Of a stretch of DNA of 64,000 bases, positions 36,833-50,600 are shown one piece after another. This DNA is from Candidatus Omnitrophota bacterium. GTDB taxonomy: Bacteria > Omnitrophota > Omnitrophia > Omnitrophales > JACROU01. The notes under the pieces are model-generated. The model did no database searches. It saw only the letters and a list, made by a program, of their open reading frames with translations, and had not been told where the DNA came from. The translations under genes were made by a program, and so were the position numbers. The stretch spans positions 248,001 through 312,000 of the forward strand of contig JAJDCD010000025.1 in NCBI GenBank assembly GCA_029261035.1. The letters run 5' to 3'. Each line of letters opens with the position of its first letter. Within the stretch, counting starts at the first letter, position 1.

Positions 36833-37462
36833 TTATTTTCTTTTGGCTATAACCAGCATTTGCCAAGCAAAGCTTTTTCGAATCTTACAGAGAAAGTTGA
36901 TGAGTTTTTGTTTCCAAGGATTAGCGTAAGGGCCATTGTAATAATAATAATCAATTATTTCAAAACCATGTCGGTCAAACAACTGGCTTAACACTTCTTT
37001 TTCATAAGTAGCCACATGTTCATCATTAGGACGAATCCCATCTTTTAAAGTTACAGCTTTTAAAGATCGAAGCCCAAAACAATTATCTGTGGTTAGTAAA
37101 AACAAACTGTCACTATTCATATGACGATTTACCGAATCTAAGAAAAGGCCGGGATTAGATACATGTTCAATAATATTACCCGCTGTAACAACCTCAAAGG
37201 TACGACCTAAATCCAAACACTCCACATTACCGACCTGAACATGATATCCCTTATCCTTAAGCTGCTTAACATCTTCTTCTTGGTAATCAATACCCAAAAC
37301 GTCACTCGCCACATTCTTCACCTTACGATGAAGCCAATGAGAATTAACCTCATTCTCCGCCTCGTGGTCTACACAGCCTAGGTCGAGCACCGATTTACCT
37401 TCAATCAGCCCCTCCATCACGTCCCATCGGTCCGCTATAAGTTTCTTTTTTCCATTCATCAT
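36833..37462 (-). CDS. SAM-dependent methyltransferase
   Basis: 209 residues from the ATG at 37462 (a TTG at 37483 gives a longer frame). Motif I VLDLGCVDHEAENEVN, a second strand VASDVLGIDYQEEDV, motif IV FEVVTAGNIIEHVSNPGLF. It belongs to the methyltransferase type found with glycosyltransferases and closes the small glycosylation cluster. No Shine-Dalgarno is seen; a promoter right upstream suggests a very short or absent leader. Confidence 0.83.
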   Translation of the reverse strand: MMNGKKKLIADRWDVMEGLIEGKSVLDLGCVDHEAENEVNSHWLHRKVKNVASDVLGIDYQEEDVKQLKDKGYHVQVGNVECLDLGRTFEVVTAGNIIEHVSNPGLFLDSVNRHMNSDSLFLLTTDNCFGLRSLKAVTLKDGIRPNDEHVATYEKEVLSQLFDRHGFEIIDYYYYNGPYANPWKQKLINFLCKIRKSFAWQMLVIAKRK

Positions 37463-37471
37463 AATCGAGAG

Positions 37472-37500
37472 ATTATACAGCAAAAAAAGGAGGCTGTCAC
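37472..37500 (-). promoter_or_regulatory. Candidate promoter with -35 inside a palindromic repeat
   Basis: Minus strand: GTGACA (37495-37500), 17 bases, perfect TATAAT (37472-37477). The -35 hexamer is one arm of the palindrome CTGTCAC...GTGACAG at 37494-37513. The start point would be only a few bases before the ATG at 37462. Confidence 0.5.
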
Positions 37501-37753
37501 TTCATGTGACAGTCCCATTTTTTCACAAACCCTTATATAGTTAAAGTTTAGAGCTAAAGCTGGGGCCATGGACTTTTGATATTGTTGCACAGCAACTGTG
37601 TCAAAAGTGTATTAAAACAGGCCCGGGCCTACATAGAACAATACAGAGGTTTTGAGGTTGTTTGTCATTCTGAACATAAGTGAAGAATCTGGATTAGATT
37701 ATAAACCTTTTAATGTGCTTTAGATCCTTCGTTTTACTCAGGATGACACCTTA
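37494..37753. repeat. Repeat-filled gap downstream of the giant gene
   Basis: Three elements: CTGTCACTTCATGTGACAG at 37494-37513; the GC-rich palindrome AGGCCCGGGCCT at 37619-37630; and an inverted family A pair (TGTCATTCTGAAC...GAAGAATCT at 37661 with AGATCCTTCG...CAGGATGACA ending at 37748). The last can fold into a long hairpin that may end the giant transcript, though no T-run is evident. No gene is seen between 37463 and 37801. Confidence 0.75.
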
Positions 37754-37801
37754 CCTAATTTCCTACTTAAAGACTATGTTCCCTGTGCGAATCAACTATT
37801 T

Positions 37802-38644
37802 TTACGCAGCCTGCTTGATTTGCTGTGTCGCCTTAAATTCCTCTAGCAAACTATCCAGAACAGCAAACACACCTTCCCCAACAAGCCAAAAACCGTCTTT
37901 AGACTCTAACCCAACTTCAGTAAAGAGACGTTCTTGAGCCACAGGGTCGGCACTTACAGAAGCCAAAGCACGCAACAATGAAAATAAAATTTGAGGATGA
38001 ATCTGATGCTCAGACAATCTCTCTTTATCCAATTTAAATCGAAGTAAGTTCTTAGCTTTATCCGGCATAGACACCGTATCTTCCAAAGCTTCTAAAGAAA
38101 ATCTCTGTCCAAACCCACGAAACATCAAATTAAGTTCACTGGCATAAGGCGTGTTTGTTCTTAAACTTTTCACATGAATATTCTTTCCACTAGCAACTTC
38201 TCTTATCTCAGGAATCGCGTCATACTCCGTACCCACATCATCAATCGCAACAATACGATCCTGAGGTCGCAAACTTTCAACCAAAGCTTGAATACCGTTT
38301 ACAATCATAGATTCTGTAACAACAACCACAACTGGAGATTCGGTTAACTGCGAATCAAGAATTCTTTTAAGTACAAATTGATTAAAGCCGCCTTGAGTTA
38401 CTCCCAAGTCAACAAGAGGCCGCGTAGAACTTTGAGCATAAAGAGGTTTGATTCCCAAAACAACATTTAAAAGGTCTCCCATCAATACTCCATCATCAGG
38501 AGCAAATACACGATCCGTAACATCCGTACCTACAGATAAAATGCTTAATACATTCCTATACCCCTGTCCATTACGAACTAAACCATTCTGAAATTGAATC
38601 AAAACTGAATAATCGATACCACGGGTAAGCTCTCCACCCAAACT
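37802..38644 (-). other. Giant protein: C-terminal segment after the last SLG motif
   Basis: Residues 7786-8065. Mixed alpha/beta, with a Rossmann-like stretch (SPVVVVVTESMIVNGIQAL, then DRIVAIDDVG) and a helical tail (QIHPQILFSLLRALASVS). No family recognised. As the last segment it could be a terminal recognition or release domain, but nothing shows this directly. Confidence 0.5.
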
Positions 38645-41600
38645 ACTTGCTTCAGAACGTTTTTGGTTCATAGCTTCCAAAGCCTCTTGCATGCGACGCT
38701 CTCTTCTAAAACGCTTTACTCTATCTTTCATTTTTCTGATTCGAGCAGAAATATTAGGCTGGGACACTCCAAGTTCTTGAGCAATATCACCAACCCTATT
38801 TCCTTCTATAATCATCTCCGCAACTTGACGGTGACTTGAGGCGAATCGCTCAAACCAACCTTCCTTCTTAACTTCCTTGAAATAACGAATTTCTTTCTTT
38901 CGTTTCAGCTCTTTCCTTCCTGATATATCCTCGCCCTTCCTCAAACGTTGGATTTTTTCTTCTGCTCTGCTTAATGATTGAGATATGCTCTGTATATTTG
39001 CATTAAATTGACGCGCTATTTCTGGAACCTTTTTACCCGACATAAATAACTGAACCACTTCTTTTTCTCTTATGCTAAGTTGTTTAAACAACCCTTCTCT
39101 TTTAGCTTTTCTAAAAATTTTCATTCTTGTCTTGTCTTGTAAAGCTTTGGTTTCAGCTTTTATTCTTGCTTGCTCCTCTTTACTTGTCCATTTGCCCTCT
39201 CTCATTAAAGATATATTTGACTTAGCACGATCTAACCTTCTCAGAACAGTAGTTGGAGTTACATTCGTTTCAATAGCAATAATAGCCACTCTGTATCCTA
39301 GCAAAATCCTCCAAGCAACTTCCTTTTCTTCTTTCGGCAACTTTTCATACAAACCTTCCTCTTGAGCTTTCCTCAAAAACTCTCGGTCCACTTCATAATC
39401 TCTCACCCCCCCCAAACTGCTGGCTTTTATCTGTGAACCTGTATTATTTGAGTCTGGAAACGGAATAATGATCCCTTCTTTTTCTTTTGCTGCTTGTCTC
39501 TGTTGTCCAATCTTTTCTCTAGCCTTTTTTCTGTGCAAATAAATGGCTGCTTGCGTCACCTCAAGCCATTCCGCTATCTCAACATATTTTTTCCCGGACA
39601 AAATACCTTCTATGACTCTCTTCTCTTGAAATGACAAGACTTCTAACAACCCCTCTTCCTTTGCTTTGCTAAAAAATTGGATCTCCTCTTTATAGTTCGC
39701 TTTTTTTCTTTTTCTAATTTCATTGCCACTATCAGGATGATTTGCCTTTTTATTAGCAGTTCTAAATGCAAGGTATACGGTCGATTCATTGAGTGAAGTT
39801 TCTTTGATTACTTCTGGAATCGTGTTACCTAAAAGGACTCCTTCAATAACCCGCTTTTCTGTCTCAGAAAGCCTGTCCCAATAAACTCCTTTCGCAGCCT
39901 GCCATAACACTCTATATGCTTCATAGTCTATTTCCCACCGAGAAGAAACTTCTTTTCCTGCTATTAAATCATCTATTTTCTGCTTGGTTCTTTTTATGGT
40001 GTCACGAACAGTAGCAGAATCCACTTTAAGCTGTTTGGCAATGGCGCTCGGCTGTCTTCCAGTTAAAAATAATTTCAAAATCTGCTTCTCTCGTTTTGTC
40101 AGTTTATCGAGAAACCCTTGCTCTTTTACCTCCAGAAAAAAGCTTTTAAGTTTTTGATAATCCACATATTCCACATTATTAACAGGTAAACCTTGTTTAA
40201 GCTTGTTCAACTTTTTCTTAGCTTTATCGAGGTTGTTGGAAACAGCACCTACAGAAATTCCTACCTCAACAGCAATTTCTTCCTTTCGTTTACCGGAAAC
40301 AAGCAAATGAATCACTTTCTGCTCTCGAGTTGAGAGTTGTTCCAGGTAACCTGATTTTTTCTCTTTTTCCCAATACTCCTTTTCTTTATCGTAGTCAAAA
40401 TACGTTATTGTTCGTACAGTATTACCGCTTCTCATTTTTTTAAACTTTGCTTTAGCTCGACTCATTGCAACAGAAACATCCGAAGGAGTAATATCCATTT
40501 CTTCAGCTATTTGTTTATTTCGTTTTCCTGAAAGAATCAACGCAATGACCTGCTTTTGTTGTTGTGACAGTGCATCAAACAATCCTTCCTCTTGAGCTAA
40601 CGAAAAATACTCTCTCAGCTTTTTATATTTTGTTTCTATAACAGTTGTTGGTTTAGCCGAATCACTATTCTTATTAATTTCTTGTTCGTGTTTTATTGCA
40701 TCATCCGATTGCTCGTTACCCAAACTTTTACCCTCAATGTCTTCACTAGAAACTTTCTTAGGCTTGTAAGTATAGCCACCCGAAGATTTGTTGCCTTTTC
40801 TCTCATCTTCCAAAAGCCCCGCAATTATCCGAGCTGCATCCAGATCTTTCATTTCAAGCTGAAATCTCAATCTTTGATCTATCTTATCTAATAAATAACT
40901 AACTTGGAGCACGCTTTGTACCGTTTCTCCTTTTCCTATACGACTCATTATGTCAGTAAGCCTATAAAAGCAAGATGATTGTTGTTCTTTTTCCACATCC
41001 CTATCCGGCAATTCATCTCCAAGCTCAACCTTCTTCTTTCTATTCTCCGGATTAATCATTCCAGTCCCTGTGGCATAGCTCATCAGTTCATCAAAAGCAT
41101 CATCAGAAGCGCCGGACTTTTTTCTTTTTTGAATTTCTTCCCAGATTCTTTGAGAGTCCATTCTATACTTATTAACAACATTATCAATTTGATTCATAAA
41201 ACTTAGCGTTGTTTTTCCATCAAAAAGATCTTCCGCTAAAATTAAGGACTCATCCATTGCCGCAACTAAACGGACTGCATCCTCAAAATTTAGACTTTTC
41301 ATAATTAGAATATACATTTTGGGAATAACTGCATTACGCACCTCTGTTAATAAAATTTCAGCAAGAAAATACCAGCCTCTTTCTTTAACCAGTTGGCTCA
41401 CATACTCCATAAGAGTCTCATGAGAATTAGAAGCAAGAGAACCGAAATAATTAATATGCGCCATTAAAAACTTCTCATTAATTGCTTTATTTACCCCTTT
41501 ATAAGCGTTTAAAAAATCACGCTCACTATAATTTGCTAAATACTCTGACTTTAATTCTGGATTTAAATGAAAGAAAGCATAGATCACTTCTTTTTGAAAT

Positions 41601-44600
41601 GGTTCAGAATGCATAGAAAAACGTCCAAAAGAACTAACGAGATTCTTCATCATCCGAAAAGACGCTTCAGCCCAAACATGACTTAATATATCGTAAACTT
41701 TATCGATGGACTCTTCAGAAACACTGCTAATTTCGTGAATAATGTGAATAAAGCTCCATAAGCGCAACCACATTCTATCTGGATAATTATCGAGCATATG
41801 GAAAGTTAGAATTTCTTTACTAGCTAGATAAGCAACCGTTGGATTAGCAACTAAATCAATACGCAGTTTTATTATCTTCTTTCCGTCTTCTAAAACCAGA
41901 GCAACAGGAGCTGTCTGATTGGAAACAATTTGCCAAACCACTTCTCCAAAAACAAGATTCTTCGATTTATCCCTACCCCCACTAATAACCGAAATAACGT
42001 CCTTTACAAGCACCTCTAAACTCCCACTAAATTCATCAAATTCAAAAACCCCGTTGGATTCCAAATATTTTTCAAGCCCATTTTGATTTATCTGAAAAGC
42101 ATCTTCTTCCACAGGCAGTTCAGCTACAATATTAACTGGATCTTCCTCAACGATATCTACAACAGGAAAGCTAGATTGAAAAGTCAGTCTACTTACTCGA
42201 ATCACTTCGATAAAGTTAATCAATTGATTAATATCTTCACTCGAATTAAGAATATTTATTTTCTTTAATTCCTTTCTCGGAGCCGTAATTACAATATGAC
42301 CTCCCTCTAAAACCAGAGGTCTTTTTTTGCCTACTTTAATGTCAACAGTAATAGGGTTTGAAAGAGAAACCCCTTTTTTAGATAGAATTTCTCTAATTTT
42401 ATGTTTAATATTTTCTCGCACTTCTGTTGCTTTTAACTTTGAAGAATTGAGCAGTGCTATATTTAATAAATCATTCCCAACATCATCATCGCTAAGGTCC
42501 AGCTCCTCTATTAATGTCTCAGACTCTGCATTTCTTGAAACCGCTTTAAATACAGGCTCTTTTCCGCGTTTTAACAAATCTTGGTGAACACCAAAATATT
42601 CTGCCACCACACTTATTTCTTTGTCAGACAACTTTTCTTTTCCTTGCTCAATTTTCTTAACTGATTTTTTAACGAATAAAGTATTTGTTTTTAAAAGATC
42701 TGCTCGATTCATTCCCTTCGACAATCTCAACAGCCAAATCCTGTTCCCAATTGATTTTTTACCTTCACCACCATCAAGCAAAGCTTCCTCTAATGCTTTC
42801 CCTACAATAACTTCAGTGACTGTCACTCCCAAATACTCAGCGATAGCTTGAACTAAACTGACCGGCACGCTCTGAGGGTCACTATTCATCTTTTCTAACT
42901 TACTTGCAGTTACAATTTTTATATCCGAAACAAGATCTTCTAACGTTTTACCCTTTTTTAATAATACTTTAGCCAGAGGAAAAGAAGTTTTTCCTATCTT
43001 TGCTACTCTACTACTAGTTGAAGCACTCTTTACATCTAGATTTTCATTTTTCACCTTTTCTAATAGTGTGATGTCCCCTTTATTATCAAACTGAGCTTTC
43101 CATTGTCTTTGAGCCCATTCAGGCAATTCCTTATAGCCTATGCCATCAAAGCTCAATTCGAAACCATCTTTTTTAGACTCTAAAACTCCATGTCGAGCTA
43201 ATAGCAAGAGTAAGGTGAAAACATCTTTACTCTTAATCCCTCCAAATTGGTTTCTTAAATGATTAATAATAAATGAGACTCCTTTTGAGCGTAAAACAGA
43301 ACCCCATCTTAAAAATAAGCTTTTACGACTAGAAAGATTATAAATCACTTGGTAACGACCCAATAAATTAGCTTTATCTGCCCCTATTCTTTCTCCAAAA
43401 ATATATGTATGAACCTCATCTCCGACAATTGGAAAGCTTGTAACGAGCCTGCCTTCATCTTCTGCTGTTGGTTCTATAATACTTCTGAGAATAGAAACGC
43501 CTTTATTATCAGAAGAAGGTTCCAAGAAATGCAGATACCAGTTAAGCTCCCAGCTAGGAAGAATCTTTTTATAATTAACTCCTCTTTGAATGCCTTCAAG
43601 AACTATTTCTCTAACTTGGATCTGATCTAATTCTCTTGGAAAAAAAGAAGTCATTGCTCCATCCAAATTAGATTCTGGACTTAACATATGGCGATCAAAA
43701 ACATGGGCTAATCCTGACTCGTAAAAAACATCCAGACTACTATCATAATTAACAATAGAAGCTGCCCCCGAACTCAAAGAACCTCTGCCTTTTACCTTTT
43801 CCTCAGAATCTAAATTAAAAACACGTATTGAAATATCATATTGGTGAATTAATTCTTTGGCATGGTCAAGCATCTGTTTAGCCTTAGCCAAATCCCCTTT
43901 TTGAACTTCAACGCGAGCAGCAACGCCCAAAGATCGTATTTGATACCAACGGAGCGTTCTGCTATTTTTATGTTTTTTTAGATGCAATTTTGCTTTCTTA
44001 TACGCTTCTTGATATTTTCCTAAAGATAACAAAAATTCAAGCTCATAAACTCTAACCCAAGAATCATCCGGATACATTTCCTTTAACATCTCTGCCTTAC
44101 TTAATCCTAGTTCATATTTACCTAAGGCAACAAGAACTCGTAACTCTAACATTAAAGTCCAATAATTCCGCCGATCAACAGACAAAGCTTTTTCCACAAC
44201 TTCCAACGCTCTATTTGCATCCCCCTGATTTAAATAAGCTTTTGCCAGCATATTATGAGCAAAGCTATTGGAAGGATTCATCCTCACCGAATGTTCGGAA
44301 ATTTGAATAGCACGATCATTCATTCCTAGCTGTATGAGTAGCTTTGCCGCAGAGTTTCGAGCAAAAATATCGTGTTTTCCTACATCTAAGATTTCTTCCA
44401 CAACTCTCAACGCCTCTATCTTTAACTCCAACTTAATTAAAATATTTGCCTTTAAAATCATTTTTCTAAAGTCATCAGGCTTAATACGATAAGCTTTCTC
44501 TACTATATACAACGCTTCTTGAAGCCTATCTTTATCACCCGTTCGTGCAGATCTGAAAATGGCCCGCGCCAATATTTCCAAAGCAAAATGGTAATCTGGA

Positions 44601-47600
44601 CTACTATACAAAAGATTTCTTAAATTTTGCTCTGCCTCTTCAAATCGTCGTTCTTTAATTAAATACTGCGCTTGTCTAACACGTAAAAAATCTTGTTGTA
44701 ATTCATAAACCGGAACATTTCCTCGTGTAAGACCAACACGACGATCTTCCTCCACCCCCAAACTATTACCTTCTACATACTCTTTTGGTCTAGGAGTTCC
44801 CAAATCCTCAGCAAAGAAAACAACACCACTCCGTTGAGCAATGAATATCTGCATAATATCCACAACACTGGGTTTCTGCCCTTCAAAAAATTCACTCGTA
44901 ATATCAATAATCATTCTAAAATCACGAACTAATTCATCTTCCTCTGCATCTGAATTATGTACAGGGCCTGTTATAAAAATTTTCTCGGCTATTTGTTTTA
45001 ATCTCTGCAATAAACGACTGTTCTTTAGTGGATCTTTCAAGAGCTCTCCAGTCAAACCGCCTAATATCCAATCTTGTAAACTAATTAACTCCATAGTGAC
45101 CAAGTGTCCAAACTTTTCTCTTAAATAAGAGCTCTCTTCTCCCAAGCTTTGTGCGGATAAACCTTCAGTTTCATTTTTGAAACTAGAGTCTACAGCGCTG
45201 AGCAGTTGCTCTAAATGTTCCGGAGATGAAACTAACTCTAACTCTCTTTCTAAAAATTCATAAAAAGGCTTTAGATTGTAAAAACTTGGACTATCTCGAT
45301 TATAGTAGTAGTTATTTTGGCCTAACTGATCTCCTAGATAAGCTCCGACAATGCGAGCAAAAGCTTCGCTGACATTTTCTAAGTTTTGGATAATATGTTC
45401 ATCATCTTCGTAAATTGTGTTACCCAAACCAAGGTCTACTTTGTCGTAATCTGAGTCAAAGACCTTATAAGGGAATTGTTCTATATACTTTTTCTTCATC
45501 TCAATAAGTATAGCTTTAAATTCATTCCTCTGACTTTCTGTTAAGGTATTCCAAAACACATCATGCATCGATTGATGGATGATGTACCAAATATTATCAG
45601 AGTGCCCCGCTCCTGTTCCTACAAAGTAAGATCTGTATTGATACGGCATTACTGCTAAGCCTTCACGAACCATTATTTCAAGACCTTTTCGACTTTTGTT
45701 TTTTGTTAAATTATGATTTCGTTGCCACCAAGAATGTCTTTGTTGACTACTACGCCCCATATTGGCCCGATCTGCTCCATATTCAAATCTAATACCTTCT
45801 AAAACAACCTTTGGATTAACCCCTAACTTTAACAACTGAATATGTTCTCTAGACCAAGGAAGACTTTTTGTCTTTTGATTAAAAGATATTGGATCTATTC
45901 TTAGTTCTTTTATTCTTTGCACAAGCTCTTTGCTTCTTTTAATTTGATCATCCCGTAACCATCCATCCAAATGGCTTCTTAACATTTTTATTAAATTCGG
46001 ATCTGAAGAATAAGTTCGGCTAAAATTTCCTGACTCAAATCTCCTCACAACCCCATCAAGCACTTGTCTAGACAAATACCCCTTGTTTCTCATAAGAGAA
46101 ATAAGTTGATCAAAAAGCTCTTCAGCATTTGGGCGTTTCATAATGTAAGAGATGAATTCAAAGAAATGATGTTCTAAAGCCTTTAAGTTATTTGGAAAAT
46201 ATTCAAGCACATCCAGATCCACCATTTTTGCTATTCGGTTCCCATTTTGATCACGAGTGACAGAAAATTGATCCCACCTAAAATCTCCAATAGCCCAAGA
46301 ATGGTCTAATAGACGAAGATACGATTCAATAATATGGGGTATTAATTTGATATTAGACGGATCATGAGTCACAGGTTCGACATACTCAACACTTTGATAT
46401 AAAAACCCAGCTTTTCCTTCTTGGACAGCTCCCACACGAGGAAATAAATCAAAACCAGAAGTTGAAGCCATATAATCTGCAGCTCTTTGATAATTATTTA
46501 CATACTTATTTAAATCAGTTTTATTTCCTCTAGTTTCATAAATATAAAAACTCGATTCAACGTCCTCCTCACTCACCAACTGAACCTTATAGATATTCTT
46601 TTGAAGGTTTGTTTTAACTCGTTCGAACTTGATCCATTTTAATGGAGTCAGGCCTACAGGAAGATTCAGGTTTTGTATTGTTTCTCTAATAAAATCATTG
46701 TCTTTTAATACATCTAATGGAATCGTTAATTGATGTGGGCCATAAGGTTTTATTTTATATTTAGTTTCACTGCTCAAGAGAGGCTTACCCAAGCTTTCTG
46801 CTCGTGAAAAACTCATTCTTTTTATTACGATAGGACCTTTTTCTGAAATGGGATTAACAAAACCAATAGCTTTAACAATATTTGTTCCAAATAAACGGTC
46901 CCAAAGTTTCATTTTTGAATGTAAATCAATGGTAATCTTTTGCAGCCCTTCTTCTGCCTCAACTGTAATAGCACCTAATTTATTTTCTCGAACTAATGGC
47001 TTCACTTCTCTATTTAACAATCCCAACCAGAACCAAGCTTCACTTTCTGCTTCAATCCACAAATTAAGATAACGAAATTGATCCAAATCAATGGGTTGAG
47101 ATGGAGTTGCCATGAAGTAACCTTCATTTGGAAATAACGTTAGCTGATTGTCTTTAAAAGTATATTTAGGGCCATTAACCTCCTCTATGACTTCCATTCC
47201 TTTTAAGGCTTCAATGGATTTAATTCCTGTTTGCTGTGTGGTTTTTATTAGATTACACCCCGCTAAAGCTGTAGGGCCTGCTAGTAAAGTTAACAAAAGA
47301 AAACCTGATCTAAACCCTAATCTTCTACCCAAACTATCGCCTTCCAACATTTCACCTACAGACTCCCCTTCACCACTATCACGAGAGTATTCTGTGGAAA
47401 GAATCTCTAATGATTTGGCATTTATTTTCATTAAATTTCCTAAAGCAGAAAAGTTCATCGTGATTGAATTGAATAATCTCTTCAATTTAACAAGTGTCCC
47501 AACAACAATCATAATAGGAAGAAGTACTGATATTAAAAAAATAGGGATCGTTTCCATAGAAAATGAAGAGTTTAAAATTAAAGTTAAATTGACTCCAGAC

Positions 47601-50600
47601 ACAAACAGCAAGATTGGATCTGCAACAAAATAGAATAATCCTTTAGACTTAATTTCTTCGATTTTAGTAGCGATAAATTCAGAGAAGACAATATCTGAAG
47701 GATAGTTACGACTAATATAGTCCGCAATATAACGAGCAACAAGCTCCTTATTCTCTTCTGTAGCAATTTCAGGATTTAATGCAAAGATAAGATGAATAAG
47801 GCTCAAGACATCGATAACAACCAAAGCTTTTGGTTGCTCAGAAACAATTTCTAAAAGCAAACCAAAGGTATCCAAGGTAGCCATTTGTTTTCTCTTCAAA
47901 AGAACTTCAGCTTCAATAGATTCTAGTTGTTCTTCCGCCCCTCCTAAACTTTTTGCTTCCACACTTTGAGGAGCAAACTCTTCCGTTCGCTTTTTGTCAA
48001 AGTCAACAGAGTAAATACCAGAATCAATTTGAATATAGCCCAAATCTTTTCTGTCATCATTTTTTTGAGAGAATAAAATAGAAAAATTTACTAGGGTAAC
48101 AGAATCCCCCATAAAAAGACTGTGCCGAAATGCTTTATAAACCTTATACCTAGATTCCTCTGGTACGTCTGGGTCTAAATTGATGGTTTGTATAATAAAG
48201 TTATAACGGCTCTCTATATACTGCATTGAAGAAAGAGAGCTAACAACAACAAGCCCCTCACCTTCTTCTTTTTCTAAAATAATGGAGTAATCAGAATATT
48301 TAAAAGGTTTGTTTAAAGGAGTAAATTTATACTGAGCAATAGAATAGGAACGAATAGTTCCATCAGAATAGATAAAATACATTAGATCTTCATTTCTCTT
48401 ACTAGATAGAATTTGTTTAATATTTTTTTGACCCGATGTTTTTACTGCTGATTTCAACACTCTTCTACTGGCCTCATCATTCAAAGAGTGAACCCTCATT
48501 AGATAGTAGTGAAGTACTTTTTCTAAAAACCCATGCTTTAATAAAGACGCTTTTTGTTCTTCACTAAAAACACCATCTTCCGGGATAAGCTTCAAAACCC
48601 GCTTTAAATAATCTATTTCATTCAACATAGGATATCGAAAAAAGTCCACGACTCTTTCTTTGTAAATTTCAGGATTAGATTGACGCAATGATCGTGGAGG
48701 TAATTTTATTTTTTGACTCAAAAAAGGTAGCCCAAGGCTATGAATCAATCCTAAAACACTAACTGGAAATGCAATGAAAGAAATTAACCCTATAACATAA
48801 TGAACTACCTCTACATTAACCTGAGAAAAAACAATTCCATAAAACGCTAAAGCTAATACAGAAAAAGAGAAAAATGCAGCCCATTTAGAAGTCTCTATTT
48901 CTTGGCTCCCTAAACTATCCGCTTCAACCCCATCTCCATCTTCCTTATTTCGTTTTCCTCCAAACCAATACCCCAAAGTTCCTATAATTTCTAGTTCAAA
49001 CTCCTCATCCGTTAAATCATCCAAATCTTTATCTAATGGATCTTCACCTAAAGACATCCCCTGTGTAGAGGGTATTCCTTGTGGAGTTGGAATATAGGGG
49101 GGTGCACGCATTGCCTCGTAAGCCAAATACCCTGAAACAGCTAACACAAATCCCAAACTAACAGCACCTAGCAATGTTAACGGTAACTCTCTATCTGTAA
49201 TTTGGGTCGATTCAATTTCTTTGAGGCTATCTTTACCTAAACTTGAGGCGCTATATTTTCCGCTCTGTGACAAAACTGTTTCTAAAGGTATTCTTATTTG
49301 TCTTATAGCTCCTTTAGTTTCCAAACGATTAAATAAGTCGATGAATGCCGGTCTTCGTCGAACAGAAACATCTGATGCTATTCTTTGAATTACATCTTCG
49401 TCCATTCCCATCCCACCCAAAAATTGATCGTCTTTTAATTTTGAATCTGATTTATTAAAATGAACCTCCCCATTTCCATTGTCGATAAGCTCGATAATAA
49501 GGTTTCCGTCCTCTACGTAGGCTCTATAGACAATATGTAAATCATCCTTAAAACCAGGCTCTTTCTGCTTTCTTTCAACAAAAGCATCCCAAGAATTTTC
49601 TAATGAAAAAAACATAACCGCATTGATCTTCCCTATAAGGAATTCATTTTCCACTTTTAAGCGCCTAAGAAGTTCTGTTTCACTCATATGGAGTTTACCC
49701 ACAGACTGATAAATGCTACGAACCATTTCGCGAACTAAATCTCTGAGTGCATTCTCCTCTTTTTTTCCTGGAACTGAAAAATACGTTAGCTCTTTATAAT
49801 AAATCTCATCTCCTCTTTTCAATCCAGATTTTTCTATATTCGAATGTCTTCGTGCATACCTATCTCCCAAACTAGAACCCTCAACGAGACTACTTGGTTC
49901 CAAAGCCCATTTATTATCTTCATTCCACTCTAAACCAAAACCGATAACGTCACGAAGTTCTCGAAGATAATCTGCAGGAACAAATTTAGCCTTCGATTCA
50001 TATCTTCTAATCTGAAATGCAGAGTGGCTCATAGCAGGATGACTCGCAATGGCTCTTCGGCTCAACCCTCCTCTGAGTAAAATTAAAAGTTCTCTTAGTT
50101 TGTTTGTGCTTTTTATTTTTCCTTCTTTGGACTTACCTAAGGGCTTCCCTGCTAAATTTCTTAACTTCATCGTCCGGGTAACGGAATCTTGGTTGATCAA
50201 TTGAACTGCAGGGCTTTCTAGGGAATCCAACAGCTTTGGCCAATCAATCGTTTCGTCTTCTGATTTTCTAGGTAACTCTTGATTCATTCCGATGAGCAAA
50301 GTAGCTATATGCTTCTCTGGTTGATCCAAATCGGATGAAGCATCCAAAATTAAGTCGTTTTCAAAATAACCCATTCTCATAAGCTGAATTGTAGGGCCAG
50401 CAGATGAAAATATTTTAAACCCACGGTCTCGAGCATAACGCGGAATAGGAATAGTATGCCCTGTTAAAATTCCAGCCAATCCCATTGTAGATAGGAACTG
50501 TTGTTGCTTTTCTGAGTCAAACTCTCGTTTATTAACTAAGGTATGGAGATAAGGGTTTTCATTAACCCGGTAGCCGCCCCAATACAGCACATTTGCCAAC

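Noticed and set aside
47148-47633. Plus-strand open frame of 161 codons opposite the giant gene
   Set aside because: It is the mirror of coding sequence with Pro/Ser-rich composition and no ribosome-binding site; a shadow.
43920-48760. Extra S-L-G tripeptides in the giant protein (in the TPR array near 43930 and 44035, in a helix near 48745)
   Set aside because: They sit within predicted helices with a bulky residue at the -2 place and no domain border; about four chance copies are expected.
49140-49170. S-L-G in GAVSLGFVL of a membrane helix
   Set aside because: It fits the [A/G]-x-S-L-G pattern but is inside a hydrophobic segment; counted as chance.
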